From Aquatica leii (Eukaryota > Arthropoda > Insecta > Coleoptera > Lampyridae): 64,000 nucleotides of DNA. The position numbers and the translations under genes are program-made. The stretch is taken from contig CM069437.1 of NCBI GenBank assembly GCA_035610365.1, positions 61,156,093 through 61,220,092 on the forward strand, given 5' to 3'. Below the pieces are notes generated by a model. The model ran no database searches and had not been told where the DNA came from. It worked only from the letters and a program-made list of their open reading frames with translations. Below are positions 1-8,200 of the stretch, piece by piece. Each line of letters starts with the position of its first letter. Position 1 is the first letter of the stretch.

Positions 1-60
1 CACTGAATAAATATTAAATGTTTTTCTTTCATTGGTAAAATAAAATGTTTTAAAGGTACC

Positions 61-196
61 TTAAATTGTAAGGTCAAGTGGTTGCAGCTTATTCGATGTA
101 TGAGGTGGATATGCGACCATCGCAATTTCGGCGTTGGAAGTTTTTTTTACAGTTTCGAAGGAGAGATGGGTTTCATGATTATCTAAAACTAGTCGA
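61..196 (-). pseudogene. pogo-type (DDE_1) transposase C-terminal fragment
   Basis: The minus-strand frame reads LVLDNHETHLSFETVKK, then PPHTSNKLQPLD, and ends at a stop (complement of 61-63). This is the second catalytic block of DDE_1/pogo/Tigger transposases (LDNHxSHL...PPHTSHxLQPLD), a nuclear cut-and-paste recombinase. Only about 45 codons remain. It abuts Helitron coding sequence at about 197 with no spacer, so it is either a fragment captured by the Helitron or an insertion scar. No terminal inverted repeat was found within the 60 bases to its left. Confidence 0.75.
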
Positions 197-1859
197 TATG
201 ATAATCGCAAGCAATGTGCGAATTTGGTACACCGATGAAGATATGACAGAATCCTTGAGCGTATTATCCCAATGCGCATCTGTAATTATTGACACGCACA
301 CAAATGTTCATTAACTGTTCCCAGTTGTTGAAACGATGTCGGATCACGAACATTCCAACAACAATATAAGATAATATTATTCTTCATTATTAGAATGCAT
401 AGTGTAGATGCGACCTAGAGCATTTGAAGCAAATACATTTGGATGTCATTTAACTGGTGTTCCTTGTTTCTGACGCTAAACGATTTGTATGATGCAGTAG
501 CGTGGCATTTCAGCATACATCAAAGTGCGAGCAAATGCATCTGTCTGACAACTTGAGAAGAAACTTGTTGTAGCTGTTTATTTTACTTTTTGTTTAAATA
601 GTCTGTTAGTGACGTCATGTCTATCAATCGATGTTGGTCTTCTTTATTTCAATTAATTGAGGGCTACATGTGAACGTTATGAATACTCGTGCATGTGGCT
701 CGGGTTTCCAATGTAAGTGGCCGCCAAAATTGTCATTCTTCCCAGTTTTTCTGCGTTGCCATCGACATTTAAAGCATCGGGAAGATGAATGTATTTTTTA
801 GATCGGAGTTGCTGTTAGTTCAAACGGATGTATGTTAATTGTGCAATCTCAATTTTCACATACATGTCAATCGCAAATTGATGGAAAAGCCGCCGACACA
901 TCAAAATGTGATTTATTTTACTTTTACGGATCATGAGTCTGTATGAATAACAATTCATAGCACGTACTTTTTTATTAGTTTCAGTGCGTGCAATTATAAA
1001 CGATATACGGTTAGATGTATTAAAGTGAATCATCTTAAAAAATAATTATTTTATCTTCTCTACTTACCTGTTACTTGATTAACCATTTTGATATTGAAAT
1101 GGTATCCAACTTTCCCCAGCCAGAAGATTAATGGATAATGTAGCGCGTCGTAAGTCTTGTTCGTTTTGGGCACACGTTTCAACAATTTTTTCTTACGATG
1201 ACGCACGGTATCTCTAGATTGAAAACTTTTTCCGACAATAACAATAGGCATTTTGTCGATTGTCGGTGAATTAAATCTTCTCGCGTGTTTACCCGCAGGT
1301 GTTTTGTCAGCCCTGATGACGATGTTATGATTGTTGGATGGCATGCGATCCAATGCAATTTTGAACATTTTGACTAATTCGTTGTTTTGATGAAAAAACG
1401 TTTGCAATTCTTGGACAATGGTTCGGTGCATTGTTGAATTTTGAAAACAACGCCTATCAACCTCCGCATCCGAATTGCTCATGAAATAAATTTATAAGAA
1501 TTGATGATCCGCATCTTGTAGTGGTAACAGCGCTTCTAGTAAGTGATATACTTGTTTTTATATCTGCAATTGTTTGAGAAATTGTAAAATTATTTATGAT
1601 ACAATTGCAAATGTTAATATTATATTGTAATTGCTTTGAAAGTGGACATGAAATTGTTCTGTGCAATATGAGTTGCGCCAAACGACTTCATTTGGAAACA
1701 ACTGTTATATTTGTGAATGTTGTGAAATGTTTAAAATCACTTCCGATCCTAAAAACTAATGAGCATAAATGATGTGGTTTTGGAACCAATTGTCGCAATT
1801 TTACTTTTATACCTGCACAACATAAGTAGATTCGCCGCTGTATTTCAATGCTTTACAAT
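197..1859 (-). pseudogene. Helitron Rep/helicase protein, middle part, broken
   Basis: Reading leftwards, several frames give a continuous Helitron match: CKALKYSGES (near 1850), MKSFGATHIAQNNFM (about 1640-1690), LLPLQDADHQFL (about 1510-1550), ALDRMPSNNHNIVIRADKTP, TIDKMPIVIVGKSFQSRD, YPLIFWLGKVGYHFNIKM, NKKVRAMNCYSYRLMI, CRRLFHQFAIDMYVKIE, KYIHLPDALNVDGNAEKLGRM, YIGNPSHMHEY, RHDVTNRLFKQKVK, TDAHWDNTL and QIRTLLAIII. Helitron proteins are rolling-circle transposases with an HUH Rep domain and a Pif1-type helicase. The Rep core expected between LFKQKVK and the later block is missing, and stops and frameshifts are frequent, so it is dead. Its N-terminus lies at 4179-4529, beyond the hAT-type insertion. 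Confidence 0.85.
1852..1859. repeat. left copy of 8-bp target site duplication TTTACAAT
   Basis: TTTACAAT lies directly left of the terminus TAGTGATGGCC. The same 8 bases follow the other terminus at 4179-4186. Eight base pairs is the standard duplication length for hAT elements. Reading across the two copies restores the Helitron frame (CPYC to CKALK). Confidence 0.85.
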
Positions 1860-1984
1860 TAGTGATGGCCAAACGCAAGATCAACACAAGACTACATAGG
1901 TTTTGGTCTTGATCTTACACCAGTTGGCCTTGCTCTTGGTCTTGGTTTGATATCCTTAATCTCGGTCTTGCTCTTGGTCTTGAA

Positions 1985-2157
1985 TATAGAGTTTTTCACC
2001 CGATTTAAGAATTGACCCAATTTAGGAAGTGTAGAAAACCGAGTAACAATGTTGTGTTTAGACAACATTTTTTCTATTTGGCTCATTATACCTTTGACAT
2101 AAGGTAGATAAGCGATCAACACTGGTTGATACCTAGATTCCGCTGTTACTCTTAGTT
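1985..2157 (-). pseudogene. PLE linker-region relic
   Basis: The minus strand encodes ESRYQPVLIAYLPYVKG, then IEKMLSKHNIVTRFSTLPKL, resembling the segment between the reverse transcriptase and GIY-YIG domains of PLEs (compare AFLPYIHKVTDQIGKLLRKN in the element at 35.8 kb). The match ends abruptly near 1985. The other copy, at 53990-54253, continues into the start of the endonuclease. A second TGATGGCCAAACGCAAGACC sequence starts at its right edge. Confidence 0.6.
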
Positions 2158-2765
2158 TTAATGATGGCCAAACGCAAGACCAAGACAAGGCCACATAGGC
2201 CTTGGTCTTGGTCATGCACCAGTTGATCTTGTTCTTGGTCTTGCACGCAAGACTCGTGTTGTCTTTTTACACCGTACTATGAATGAAACTTCACAATGAA
2301 ATTCCATGTTGTTAAAAAAAAGATTGAATGGATATTTGATTAATAACGAAAAATTAAGTTACTTTAAAAAAAAAAGTAAAACATTTTGTCTTGCCTACAT
2401 AAATAATAATAGACACGACATGTTTTGGCTTTTTTAATACTTAAGTATAACTGCATCTGTAAATGGCTTAAGTATTAAAAAGTGGAAACATGTATTGCTT
2501 ATAATTTTTATTATTAAACATTAGTGTGGATTAGACAGACTTTTTTACTTTTTATTAATCTACTAAACCTGCAATAAGAACGATGATACAGAATATTAAG
2601 TTTATTTTTAATTTTACATGTCAACGATCTAACAAGATTTAATTTAAATAAAATATTTGTGAAGGTACAAACTTGTAGAAATGTGCTAAAAGATCGACAA
2701 TTTGTTTTCCACAAATATTAAATAATAACCACTATTGCATTTGCAATGCGTTCATTGTATTTTAT
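1985..2765. repeat. composite repeat, copy 1 (other copy at 53985-55015)
   Basis: The sequence from the PLE relic through the TGATGGCCAAACGCAAGACC block and on to about 2765 reappears nearly base for base at 53985-55015, with the same internal junctions. Copy 2 has about 150 extra bases (around 54745-54895) absent here. Copy 1 has also lost one arm of an inverted repeat (TGTAAATGGCTT) that copy 2 keeps near 54515-54575. Confidence 0.8.
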
Positions 2766-2877
2766 AATAGATGTGTTGACGATCAAAATTACACCTCCTA
2801 AGATTATTGAACAGAATGGTGTTAAATTCTTTTAAGTAGGAGAGGGCGACAGAAAGCACTACTTCATGTGTTTTTTA

Positions 2878-2918
2878 TGGCGACGTTTCGAGGACAGAAT
2901 GTCAACTTTTTTAGGCCA
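2878..2918 (-). ncRNA. degraded hammerhead-like motif of PLE F4 copy 1
   Basis: On the minus strand helix I is TGGC (2915-2918) against GCCA (2878-2881), and GAAACGTC is intact at 2882-2889. The CUGANGA box has decayed to CTAAAAA, so it should be inactive. It occupies the same place as the intact motif at 49618-49658. Confidence 0.5.
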
Positions 2919-3184
2919 CTGTATTTAATAAAAAACAACATAATTAATACAAACCAGGTAATTTTAAACAATTATTTAAGCTTATTATTTATAAAAACTG
3001 TTTTGATCTCTTAGAATAACTAAAAACTAGGATGTAAGAAAAAAACAAAAAACAACTTACAAAAAACTTAAAACAAGTAGCGATGATTTCGCCAAACACA
3101 GTCAATTGGTAAAAGATAATAAATAACACAAAACATTGTAAATGATAATGGTAAAGTAGCTTATCCTCCTGTTTATGAAGTTGT

Positions 3185-3244
3185 AATTAGTACTAGATCT
3201 TATCTTCTTTAGGAGGATAAGGAAGATAAGATCTAGTACTAATT
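3185..3244. repeat. perfect 23-bp inverted repeat with 14-nt loop
   Basis: Bases 3185-3207 and 3222-3244 are exact reverse complements (core TACTAGATCTTATCTTC). The loop (3208-3221) is itself partly complementary to upstream bases near 3163-3172. It lies in the 3' untranslated part of the PLE F4 copy. Perfect arms in a decayed element suggest recent origin by template switching or gene conversion. Confidence 0.9.
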
Positions 3245-3358
3245 GTAAAAGATTTAAAAAACAAACAATAGTTACAATAAACTCACGAACATCACTAAAA
3301 CCAAAAACCAATCAACCAAAAATGTTGGCACTGAAAAGTAACGGTTAAGAATTCGGGT

Positions 3359-4072
3359 TCATGACATTTTATTGATTAGGTTATTGTATACAGTATTAAG
3401 ATTATTAGTATCTGTATTAAAATTTACATTGTTGTTATGTCTAGTGATAAAAATTATCTCATATATTAATCTTTTATTATATTTGGGTTCCACATCTAAG
3501 ATGATGGGGTTACTAAATTGAAAATTGAAGTTGTGGCCAGTATTAATATAATGCAAAGCAAGAGCCGAATCTGCTTTTTTCTTTTTGCAATCATATTGAT
3601 GATTTTTAATCCGATTAATAGTTTTTTGTTTTGTTTGCTCTATATAACATTTGTTACATCCCAAGCACTCGATTCTGTATGTAACATTTGTGTTTGTAGT
3701 ATAACTTTGTTTTATCTTTCGGTTTGGAATAAATGGTGTTGTAAATGGTGTTGTTATTATAGGTCGCTATTTTTAAGTTGGTATTTTTTAAAATCGGAAT
3801 TAGTTTTTTAGTTAACCCGGGAACGTTTATGATTTTAGTATACTCAAAATTAGAAGTAGTGTTAGTATGGGTCGATGGTGATGGCAAGTTATTGGTGCTG
3901 TATGGAATATTTTATTCATTAGTTTCTTAGGATAATTGTTATTTTTTAAGATGTTAAGTTTTTTTTGTGTGAAATTGTGGACTACTTAAACTAATGATTT
4001 TGTTTTTCATAGATTTGATTATGTTAATTTTTGATGGTGTGCATGTTTTGAAAAATAATTAATGGTACGGTT
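3359..4072 (-). pseudogene. PLE F4 copy 1 linker plus GIY-YIG endonuclease, frameshifted
   Basis: One frame covers SNRTINYFSKH (about 4070), then YTKIINVPGLTKKLIPIL; another covers CNKCYIEQTKQK, DSALALHYINTGHNFNF and the terminal VYNNLINKM. GIY-YIG nucleases nick DNA to prime PLE insertion. The YIG core reads CYIE, where the sibling at 50 kb reads CYIGQT. Frameshifts near 3660 and 3890 break the gene. Confidence 0.75.
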
Positions 4073-4178
4073 GGATGACGAACTTTGAGTCTTGGTCTTG
4101 CTAATAGCGTTGTTATCTTGCAAACCTTGCGACACTAACACAAGACTGCAAGACCAAAATCGATTTTGGCCATCACTA

Positions 4179-4186
4179 TTTACAAT
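4179..4186. repeat. right copy of 8-bp target site duplication TTTACAAT
   Basis: It directly follows the right terminus GGCCATCACTA and matches 1852-1859 exactly. Confidence 0.85.
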
Positions 4187-4529
4187 ACGGACAAACGATT
4201 GACATTTTTCCAATTTTTAAGGAGTTGTCGGTACCATAATTGATTTTTGGATCGTAGTGGAATGCTGCTCGTTTCAGGTTCACAAGAGCACTGCGTCGGC
4301 GTAATCGCTCATGTTCATTATGTCGTGCTTGCTGCTGTGCACGAACTGGGTGCATTCTAAGCCTATCCATTTTATTTTCAATACCTTCCGAACGCAATTA
4401 GGACATACAAAAACGACTATTATCTTTATCTGTCGCTCGCTGGTCATTTTTGCGGTTAGTGAGTCAGATAGCTCGTCGCATATTTGTTTGACTTTGACGA
4501 CGTATAGCAGCTTGTCTTCTTCTCGGCAT
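4179..4529 (-). pseudogene. Helitron protein N-terminus
   Basis: The frame starts with an ATG at 4529 (MPRRRQAAIRRQ) and runs through ENKMDRLRMHPVRAQQQARH, ALVNLKRAAFHYDPKINYG and IGKMSIVCPYC, the usual opening of insect Helitron proteins, ending in the first pair of the cysteine motif. It carries an internal stop and a frameshift near 4400. The continuation (CKALKYSG) lies at 1859 after removal of the insert, so this and 197-1859 are one gene. Confidence 0.8.
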
Positions 4530-5193
4530 TGGAAAGAATAAAAGTAAAGTGTGTTCTCGTTGGAAACAATAAAAGTAAAGTTATTTCTCCACTAACGCTA
4601 ATTGATGAATAAATTTAATAACAGATACCAAAATACATATAAACATCTGCCACAAAGGCCATCTATTAAAAGTGATCCAAAGTGGCGATGGAAAAAATTA
4701 TAATATTGTTCCAACATGTCAGTAATTACCTTATTTTATATTATTTTTTAGTTTTTCTTTATGATTTTTTCTATTATTTTTCTTGCATTAAAGCGAACAA
4801 AACAAAAAATATATACTTAAATCGGTCATGTCCTTTTTGAATTTTAGCGAGACTAACCAACTGCGATTCTAACAGTATCGGATGGCTTTTTTTACAGCAT
4901 TAAAATTCAGTTTGTTAAATTTTTTTTACGTGTATACTTTACAAGATATTTTAAAATGTCATATTAAGTGCACCACTAAGTACTTTATAATAAATGATAA
5001 TATTTTAAAGTGAAGTTATCGTTTGTTTTTTTTTACACGAGTATAACAATTTTAATTATTAATTATCTGTCTTTAAACAGTAGTTACTACAATTTTTTTT
5101 TAACTTGTGAGACTAATTGTATTTTTGAAACGCAACATAACAAATACTGATTTTTAAAAATTTTTTAGTTTTAGTTTAGGGATTTAAAAAAAA
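4530..5193. other. AT-rich spacer, nothing recognised
   Basis: No coding match, tandem array or palindrome was seen between the Helitron start and the left target duplication of PLE F1. The sequence is poly-A and poly-T rich. Confidence 0.5.
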
Positions 5194-5311
5194 TATTAGG
5201 GAATTTTTTAACAAATAAATATTTTCGGGTTTTGAACCGCGTTTCATATTTACACATTTCACGAAATTCATAAAACTTAAAAAGCTTACAAACTTTGAAA
5301 AATTTACAATA

Positions 5312-5351
5312 TTTGACGTTTCGACAGTCATATCCCTGTCTTCTTCAGAAA
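5312..5351 (-). ncRNA. hammerhead-like motif, PLE F1 left arm
   Basis: Minus strand: CTGAAGA (5342-5348) fits the CUGANGA box. Helix II is GACAG against CTGTC, and GAAACGTC ends at 5315. Helix I is weak (TTT with AAA). Helix III could be only the palindrome ACGU, which needs two molecules to pair. Confidence 0.6.
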
Positions 5352-5699
5352 AAAACTGAAACTGAAGGTATAGGATCCTAACAAGCCTTTATATTACGCC
5401 GTTCGGGTCAGTGGTTTGTGACGGTTTCGATTCATTAGTTTTCCGGAACATGTATTTCCATATTGGCGCTAGATCGATTCCATTATCCCTATTAAAATTG
5501 TCCTACTTCTGGATTTCAATGGCTTCCTTGTCTAGGCCAGAAGTTTTGGGATTATACAACATTGTTGCTTCTTCAAATTTTATTGTGTGACCGGTGTCTA
5601 AAAAATGTTCCGCAACAGCAGGTCTTGTATTATGTTACTTTGTATCCGCCTTATGTCCTTTTAATCTGGTAGCTATGTTGCGCCCCGTTTGTCCTATGT

Positions 5700-6350
5700 A
5701 AGCCAGTCCACACGAACAAGGGATGTGGTAGACCTCTGGTTCCACGAGTGGTGCTTTTGTTTCTTTTGATTTTGAGAAATTGGCGGCTATTTTATTTGTT
5801 TCCGTGAAGATTACTTTGATATTTTTTCTTCTAACTATTCTAGCTTAATATATGTCTGCTTTTTTGAAACCGTTTTTTAATAAAGCGTTGGTTAGATGAC
5901 CTAGCTCGGTCTTTAACGTGTTTGGTTCACTGATCGCCTTGGTCCTGTGTACTAAAGTTTTTAGAACTGAAAACTTCTGAGCTGGATGATGATGTGATTC
6001 GGCGTTGAAGTATCTGTCAGTATGTGTCGGTTTTTTATATACTTGATGCCCCAATCTGTTGTCCATCTTTCGAGCGACCAGTACGTCCAAGAACGGAATG
6101 CTTCTGTTTGTTTCCTTTTCCATGGTGAATTTGATGTTGGAATCTAACTGGTTGATGTGATCCAGAAAGTTGTGTAGTGTTTCTGCTCAATGAGACCAAA
6201 TTACAAATGTATCGTTTACATAACGTAGCCAGCATTTTGGTTTGAAGGTAGCGGTTTCTAATGCTCTTTCTTCAAAGTTCTCTATCATTATATTGGCGAT
6301 GACTGGAGAAAGTGGGTATCCCATGGCTGCTCCTTTAATTTGTTCGTATA
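5700..6350 (-). pseudogene. PLE F1 inverted arm: partial RT, linker and endonuclease
   Basis: The minus strand carries the C-terminal half of the F1 gene: GSxxSPVIAN-type block near 6300, the active-site region near 6230, TNRSIPFLDVLVARKMDN, VYKKPTHTDRYFNAESHHH, LKTELGHLTNALLKNGF and, near 5700, the GIY-YIG start. Stops and frameshifts break it. At the place where the sense copy has a one-base deletion (about 7450), this arm keeps the longer, in-frame version. Confidence 0.7.
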
Positions 6351-6423
6351 CAATATGTATATATACGTTATGTTAAACACCGGTCACACAAAGAGGCAAA
6401 AATGTGGGCTAAATCCCAAAATT

Positions 6424-7970
6424 TCTACAGCACCGAAATCCAACATCAATCGAGAGGAAAGAAATGCTCTAAGGGAACCTTAGGCCAACAAAGAAATCAC
6501 TGTATTACCAACTGATAAAGGAAATGCTTCTTTAATCATGAACACCAACGACTACATGGAAAAAATCTATACTTTGCCACAAGATTCGGCGTACAAACCA
6601 TTGAAGAGGAACCCAATAAAACTAATTCCTACAGACATCATAATGCCGCACCTTTATGGCCTTCCAAAAATCCACAAACCAGGGGTACCGCTTTGCCCAA
6701 TTGTGAGTGCTACAGGTTCAGCCACCTATCCTTTGGCTAGATACTTATGTACCATTTTACAACCGTTTACGGGAAAAAACATCCATCACGTAAGGAATTC
6801 CCAGCACTTGGTCTCAAGAATTAGAGAAATTAAATTGAAATCAGAAGACATTTTAGTCAGTTTTGATGTGACATCTCTCTTCACAAAAGTGCCACTACAA
6901 ACAGCACTGGAGATCATCAAGACCAAATTACGAAAAGCGGATTTGGACGAGGAGCTTAACGGACTAATTGAGCTATGCTTAACGTCCACGTACTTCTCAT
7001 TCAACAATATTGTATACGAACAAACTGAAGGAGCAGCCACGGGATCACCACTTTCTCCAGTCATCGCCAATATATTTATGGAGGATTTTGAAGAAAGAGC
7101 ATTAGAAACCGCTATTCTCAAACCAAAAGGCTGGCTACGTTATGTGGACGATACATTTGTAATTTGGTCTCATGGAGCAGAAACACTACACAACTTTCTG
7201 GATCACATCAACCAGTTAGATTTTAACATCAAATTCACCATGGAAAAGGAAACAAACAGAAGCATTACGTTTTTGGACGTACTGGTCACTCAAAAGATGG
7301 ACAACAAATTGGGACATGAAGTATATAGAAAACCGGCACATACTGACAGATACCTCAACGCCGAATCACATCATCACCCAGCTCAGAAGTTTTCAGTTCT
7401 AAAAACTTTAGTACACAGGGCCAAGGCGATCAGTAAACCGAACACGTCAAAACCGAGCTAGGTCACCTAACCAACGCCTTAATAAAAAACGGTTTCAGAA
7501 AAGCAGACATATATCGAGCCAGGATACTTAGAGGGAAGAATATCAAAGTGATCTTCACGGCAACAAATAAAATTTCTCAAAATCAAAAGAAAACAAAAGC
7601 ACCACTCGAGGAACGAGGTGTCTACTACATCCCTTGTTCGTGTGGGCTGGCTTACATAGGACAAACGGGGCGCAACATAGCTACCAGATTAAAAGAACAT
7701 AAGGCGGATACAAAGAAACATAACACAAGATCTGCTGTTGCGGAACATTTTTTAGACACCGGTCACACAATAAAATTTGAAGAGGCAACAATGTTGGCTA
7801 AATCCCAAAACTTCTGGCCTAGACTATACAAGGAAGCCATTAAAATCCAGAAGTACGAGAATTTTAATAGGGATAATGGAATCTATCTAGCGCCAATATG
7901 GAAAATCATGTTCCGGAAAACTAATCAATTGAAACCGTCACGAACCACTGACCCGAACCGCGTAATATAA
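6424..7970 (+). pseudogene. PLE F1 reverse transcriptase-endonuclease, frameshifted
   Basis: From the 5' side: PKSNINREERNAL, a stop, EITVLPTDKGNASL (the LPADKG block), YGLPKIHKPG, FDVTSLFTKVP, TGSPLSPVIANIFMEDF, and YVDDT with the catalytic aspartates at 7141-7152; then FLDVLV and RKPAHTDRYLNAESHHH. A frameshift near 7450 is followed by NALIKNGFRKADIY, YIPCSCGLAYIGQTGR (GIY-YIG) and the final WKIMFRKTN. The enzyme copies element RNA at an endonuclease nick. A stretch between NPIKL and the IIMPHLYG block is shorter than in relatives and the N-terminus is lost. Damage is slight, so insertion is probably fairly recent. Confidence 0.85.
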
Positions 7971-8006
7971 AGGCTTGTTAGGATCCTATACCTTCAGTTT
8001 TAGTTT

Positions 8007-8046
8007 TTTCTGCAGAAGACAGGGACATGGCTGTCGAAACGTCAAA
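8007..8046 (+). ncRNA. hammerhead-like motif, PLE F1 right arm, core mutated
   Basis: CTGCAGA (8010-8016) stands where CTGANGA is needed, followed by helix II GACAG/CTGTC and GAAACGTC (8036-8043). The essential A after CTG is replaced, so this copy should not self-cleave although the left arm has an acceptable core. Confidence 0.5.
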
Positions 8047-8200
8047 TATTGTAAGTTTTTCAAAGTTTGTAGGCTTTATTAGTTTTATGAATTTCGTGAG
8101 AAGTGTAAATATGGAACGCGGTTCAAAACCCGGAAATATTTATTTGTTAAAAAATCATAGCCGCGAAAGCCTCAAAAATAATATTATTAGGGAATTTTTT

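Larger units (their letters stand above)
2800..4072 (-). mobile_element. Penelope-like element, family F4, copy 1 (5'-truncated)
   Basis: Minus orientation: the C-terminal linker and endonuclease code at 3359-4072, then a 3' untranslated region and a hammerhead-like terminus at 2878-2918. It aligns over its whole length with 49560-50771. The 5' end lies in the codons for SNRTINYFSKH, directly against the right subterminal repeat of the enclosing hAT-type element. Most of the reverse transcriptase is absent. Confidence 0.75.
1860..4178. mobile_element. hAT-type composite element inserted in the Helitron gene
   Basis: It begins TAGTGATGGCCAAA and ends with the inverse TTTGGCCATCACTA, a 14-bp perfect terminal inverted repeat, and is flanked by the 8-bp duplication TTTACAAT. 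No hAT transposase was recognised inside, so it is non-autonomous. The 2.3 kb consists of subterminal GGTCTTG-rich repeats (1880-1980 and about 4090-4170), a PLE relic (1985-2157), a repeat shared with 53985-55015 (1985-2765), and a PLE F4 copy (about 2800-4070). The inner pieces probably arrived later or were picked up before transposition. Confidence 0.75.
5194..8200 (+). mobile_element. Penelope-like element, family F1, with inverted 5' arm
   Basis: The element lies between 16-bp direct repeats TATTAGGGAATTTTTT (5194-5209 and 8185-8200). The left part (about 5204-6350) is the reverse complement of the right part (about 7010-8154), an imperfect inverted arm of about 1.1 kb that ends inside reverse transcriptase coding sequence. 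A tail of about 30 bases (8155-8184) follows the right arm only. Penelope elements are known for such inverted or tandem pseudo-LTRs and one-sided tails. The sense body is 5'-truncated, beginning near 6380. Confidence 0.85.
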
